From positions 1 through 13,513 of the forward strand of contig JBMOJH010000093.1 of the NCBI GenBank assembly GCA_049316905.1: a DNA stretch of 13,513 nt, written 5' to 3'. The stretch's first letter is position 1, and every line of letters begins with the position of its first letter. Below, in pieces: positions 12,847 to 13,513 of the stretch. This DNA is from CAIPVR01 sp049316905. GTDB lineage: Bacteria; Actinomycetota; Acidimicrobiia; Acidimicrobiales; Microtrichaceae. Below the pieces are notes generated by a model. It was not told the DNA's origin. It did not search any database and saw nothing but the letters and a program-made list of their open reading frames with translations. The translations under genes and the position numbers were made by a program.

Positions 12847-12864
12847 GCCGGCAGTCGAGCCGGC
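12847..12864 (+). terminator. Short hairpin after the mazF-like gene
   Basis: GCCGGC (12847-12852) and GCCGGC (12859-12864) can pair around the 6-nt loop AGTCGA. There is no T-run. The right arm is also the first part of the 26-nt repeat, so it may be repeat structure instead of a terminator. Confidence 0.3.
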
Positions 12865-12883
12865 ACTGTCCTGATCCGGCACT
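12858..12883 (+). repeat. Middle copy of the 26-nt repeat between the two toxin-antitoxin operons
   Basis: This 26-nt sequence matches 13488-13513 at 25 of 26 positions (the difference is C at 12866 versus A at 13496), same strand, 630 bp apart. Inside it CCGGCAC occurs twice at a 16-nt period (12860-12866 and 12876-12882), joined by TGTCCTGAT. The two 26-nt copies bracket exactly the BrnT-like/RHH operon. Confidence 0.85.
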
Positions 12884-12924
12884 TCACACCGTGGGTTGGC
12901 GTGCCGGATTTCGTAGTACAGGAA
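12874..12924 (+). promoter_or_regulatory. Inverted repeat and ribosome binding site upstream of the BrnT-like toxin gene
   Basis: ATCCGGCAC (12874-12882) and GTGCCGGAT (12901-12909) form a perfect 9-bp inverted repeat with an 18-nt spacer. The left arm is the second half of the repeat unit. AGGAA (12920-12924) lies 6 nt before GTG 12931 and decides that start. A TAGTAC hexamer (12914-12919) is a weak -10 candidate. The arrangement fits an operator for the RHH antitoxin or a leader hairpin. Confidence 0.5.
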
Positions 12925-12930
12925 TCGGGT

Positions 12931-13170
12931 GTGGAGACCCACCCGTCCGCACCCCGACACGGCATCGACGACGACGAAATCCTCCACGCCATCGAACACT
13001 CACTGGTCGTCGACGACGTCGGCGAGGACCCGGACCGCTGGCTGGTCATCGACCCTGACCTCGCCTCCAACCTCATCGAGGTCATCGTCCTCGTCACCGC
13101 CGAACGCAACGAAGTGATCATCCACGCCATGCCCCTCCGGGCGACCTACCGGAAGCTGCTCGAGCCATGA
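12931..13170 (+). CDS. BrnT-like toxin of a type II toxin-antitoxin pair
   Basis: This 79-residue basic/acidic mixed protein is the likely toxin. It starts METHPSAPRHGIDDDEILHA, a pattern resembling actinobacterial toxin-like proteins (a W/T-H-x-S-x-x-x-HGI start). It continues with VVDDVGEDPDRWLVI and a strand NLIEVIVLV, and ends VIIHAMPLRATYRKLL, like the IHAR-type end of BrnT RNases. Ribonuclease activity is inferred from BrnT; this branch is distant. GTG 12931 is chosen for its AGGAA site 6 nt upstream and the homologue-like start; GTG 12901 is in frame but lies in an inverted repeat and adds 10 unconvincing residues. The stop overlaps the antitoxin start as ATGA. More codons end in A than in genes to the left, a weak sign of transfer. 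Confidence 0.75.
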   Translation: METHPSAPRHGIDDDEILHAIEHSLVVDDVGEDPDRWLVIDPDLASNLIEVIVLVTAERNEVIIHAMPLRATYRKLLEP

Positions 13171-13451
13171 CCAAGCGCACCTACCGACACAGCACCTCAG
13201 GCACCCCGATCACCGACGACCTCATCGAGGAGTTCGCCGACCAGGCCGAGGCGGGCTACGACGTCGAGGACGTCATCGCCCGCCGCGGCAAGCGCGGACG
13301 ACCCCGTCTCGGCTCCGCCCCGTCAACCGTCGAGTCCGTCCGACTGGACCCGGAACTCAAGGAGCGGCTCACCCGCCGCGCCGAAGCTGAAGGCGTCCCC
13401 GTCTCCGAGATCATCCGAGAAGCCCTCCGACACCACCTCGAGGCGAGCTGA
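13167..13451 (+). CDS. Ribbon-helix-helix (CopG-type) antitoxin
   Basis: This 94-residue protein is the likely antitoxin of the upstream toxin. Residues 1-50 contain an acidic helix (TDDLIEEFADQAEAGYDVED) and a basic stretch ARRGKRGRPRLGS, probably for toxin binding and DNA contact. Residues about 53-92 form the ribbon-helix-helix: STVESVRLDPELKERLTRRA, then an EGVPVSEIIREAL helix. The ATG at 13167 overlaps the toxin stop by 4 nt. The gene order toxin-antitoxin is the BrnT-BrnA order and the reverse of the MazEF-like pair to the left. It probably represses its own operon, with the repeat and inverted repeat upstream of the toxin as candidate sites. I am sure of the RHH domain and less sure of the family name. 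Confidence 0.85.
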   Translation: MTKRTYRHSTSGTPITDDLIEEFADQAEAGYDVEDVIARRGKRGRPRLGSAPSTVESVRLDPELKERLTRRAEAEGVPVSEIIREALRHHLEAS

Positions 13452-13454
13452 GAC

Positions 13455-13479
13455 TCGGGACCCGATCCGTCCCGACGGA
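13455..13479 (+). terminator. Hairpin after the RHH antitoxin gene
   Basis: TCGGGA (13455-13460) can pair with TCCCGA (13470-13475); alternatively TCCGTC (13466-13471) pairs with GACGGA (13474-13479). Both cannot form at once. The hairpin lies 3 nt after the antitoxin stop, with no T-run. It may be a terminator. Confidence 0.35.
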
Positions 13480-13487
13480 CAGACCAC

Positions 13488-13513
13488 AGCCGGCAATGTC
13501 CTGATCCGGCACT
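13488..13513 (+). repeat. Right copy of the 26-nt repeat, at the window edge
   Basis: It matches 12858-12883 at 25 of 26 positions and runs to the last base of the window, so the match may continue beyond it. It closes the BrnT-like/RHH operon on the right, as the middle copy does on the left. Confidence 0.85.

Noticed and set aside
12901..12930. GTG 12901 as start of the BrnT-like toxin
   Set aside because: It sits in the arm of an inverted repeat and has no RBS. GTG 12931 has AGGAA 6 nt upstream and a family-like start.
12790..12930. Integron attC site between the toxin-antitoxin operons
   Set aside because: Cassette-like layout suggested it, but no paired RYYYAAC and GTTRRRY core sites are present around the repeat, and no integrase is in the window.
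12858..13513. CRISPR array
   Set aside because: The 26-nt copies are 630 bp apart with genes between them, not 30-40 nt spacers.

Overview
The window is very G+C-rich (roughly 70% by eye, with most codons ending in G or C). It is densely packed and reads as chromosomal DNA of a high-GC actinobacterium. Supporting signs are a relative of the mycothiol-linked oxidoreductase Rv2466c, a FadE-style acyl-CoA dehydrogenase, Actinobacteria-type lipoproteins and apparently leaderless promoters (TANNNT followed 6-8 nt later by the start codon). An Acidimicrobiia-like lineage is my guess; the genus cannot be read from the sequence.

Left part (1-3700): the tail of an unknown protein with a hydrophobic C-terminus overlaps a conserved hypothetical gene. 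A tight three-gene operon follows, with two paralogous FtsX/MacB-type permeases and one ABC ATPase. Each gene overlaps the next by 4 nt, so they probably form one heteromeric, non-importer ABC complex. A G+C-rich hairpin overlaps the end of the operon.

Middle (3770-9100): an acyl-CoA dehydrogenase with its own promoter and ribosome binding site is followed 33 nt later by a 687-residue GH38-like (DUF5054) protein. A convergent gene encodes a secreted alpha/beta-hydrolase lipoprotein. Divergent from that is an Rv2466c-like thioredoxin-fold protein whose CxxC has become CPWA. These look like separate housekeeping or accessory functions rather than one pathway.

Right-middle (9122-12119): a small Ig-like lipoprotein is closed by a very strong hairpin, then comes a membrane PAP2 phosphatase. 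Its stop codon lies in a 14-bp tandem repeat, next to the 3' remnant of a yceI gene. A possible 34-residue leaderless small ORF then leads directly into a zinc-dependent medium-chain alcohol dehydrogenase.

Right end (12112-13513): two toxin-antitoxin operons lie in tandem, a MazEF-like pair (antitoxin first) and a BrnT-like/RHH pair (toxin first). A shared sequence separates and bounds them: a 14-nt core occurs three times, and its last two occurrences extend to a 26-nt near-perfect direct repeat. The left copy spans the stop codon of the alcohol dehydrogenase gene and the right copy runs to the last base of the window. This repeat-bounded toxin-antitoxin array is the most interesting feature and may continue beyond the window. 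I found no tRNA, rRNA, CRISPR, transposase or phage gene.
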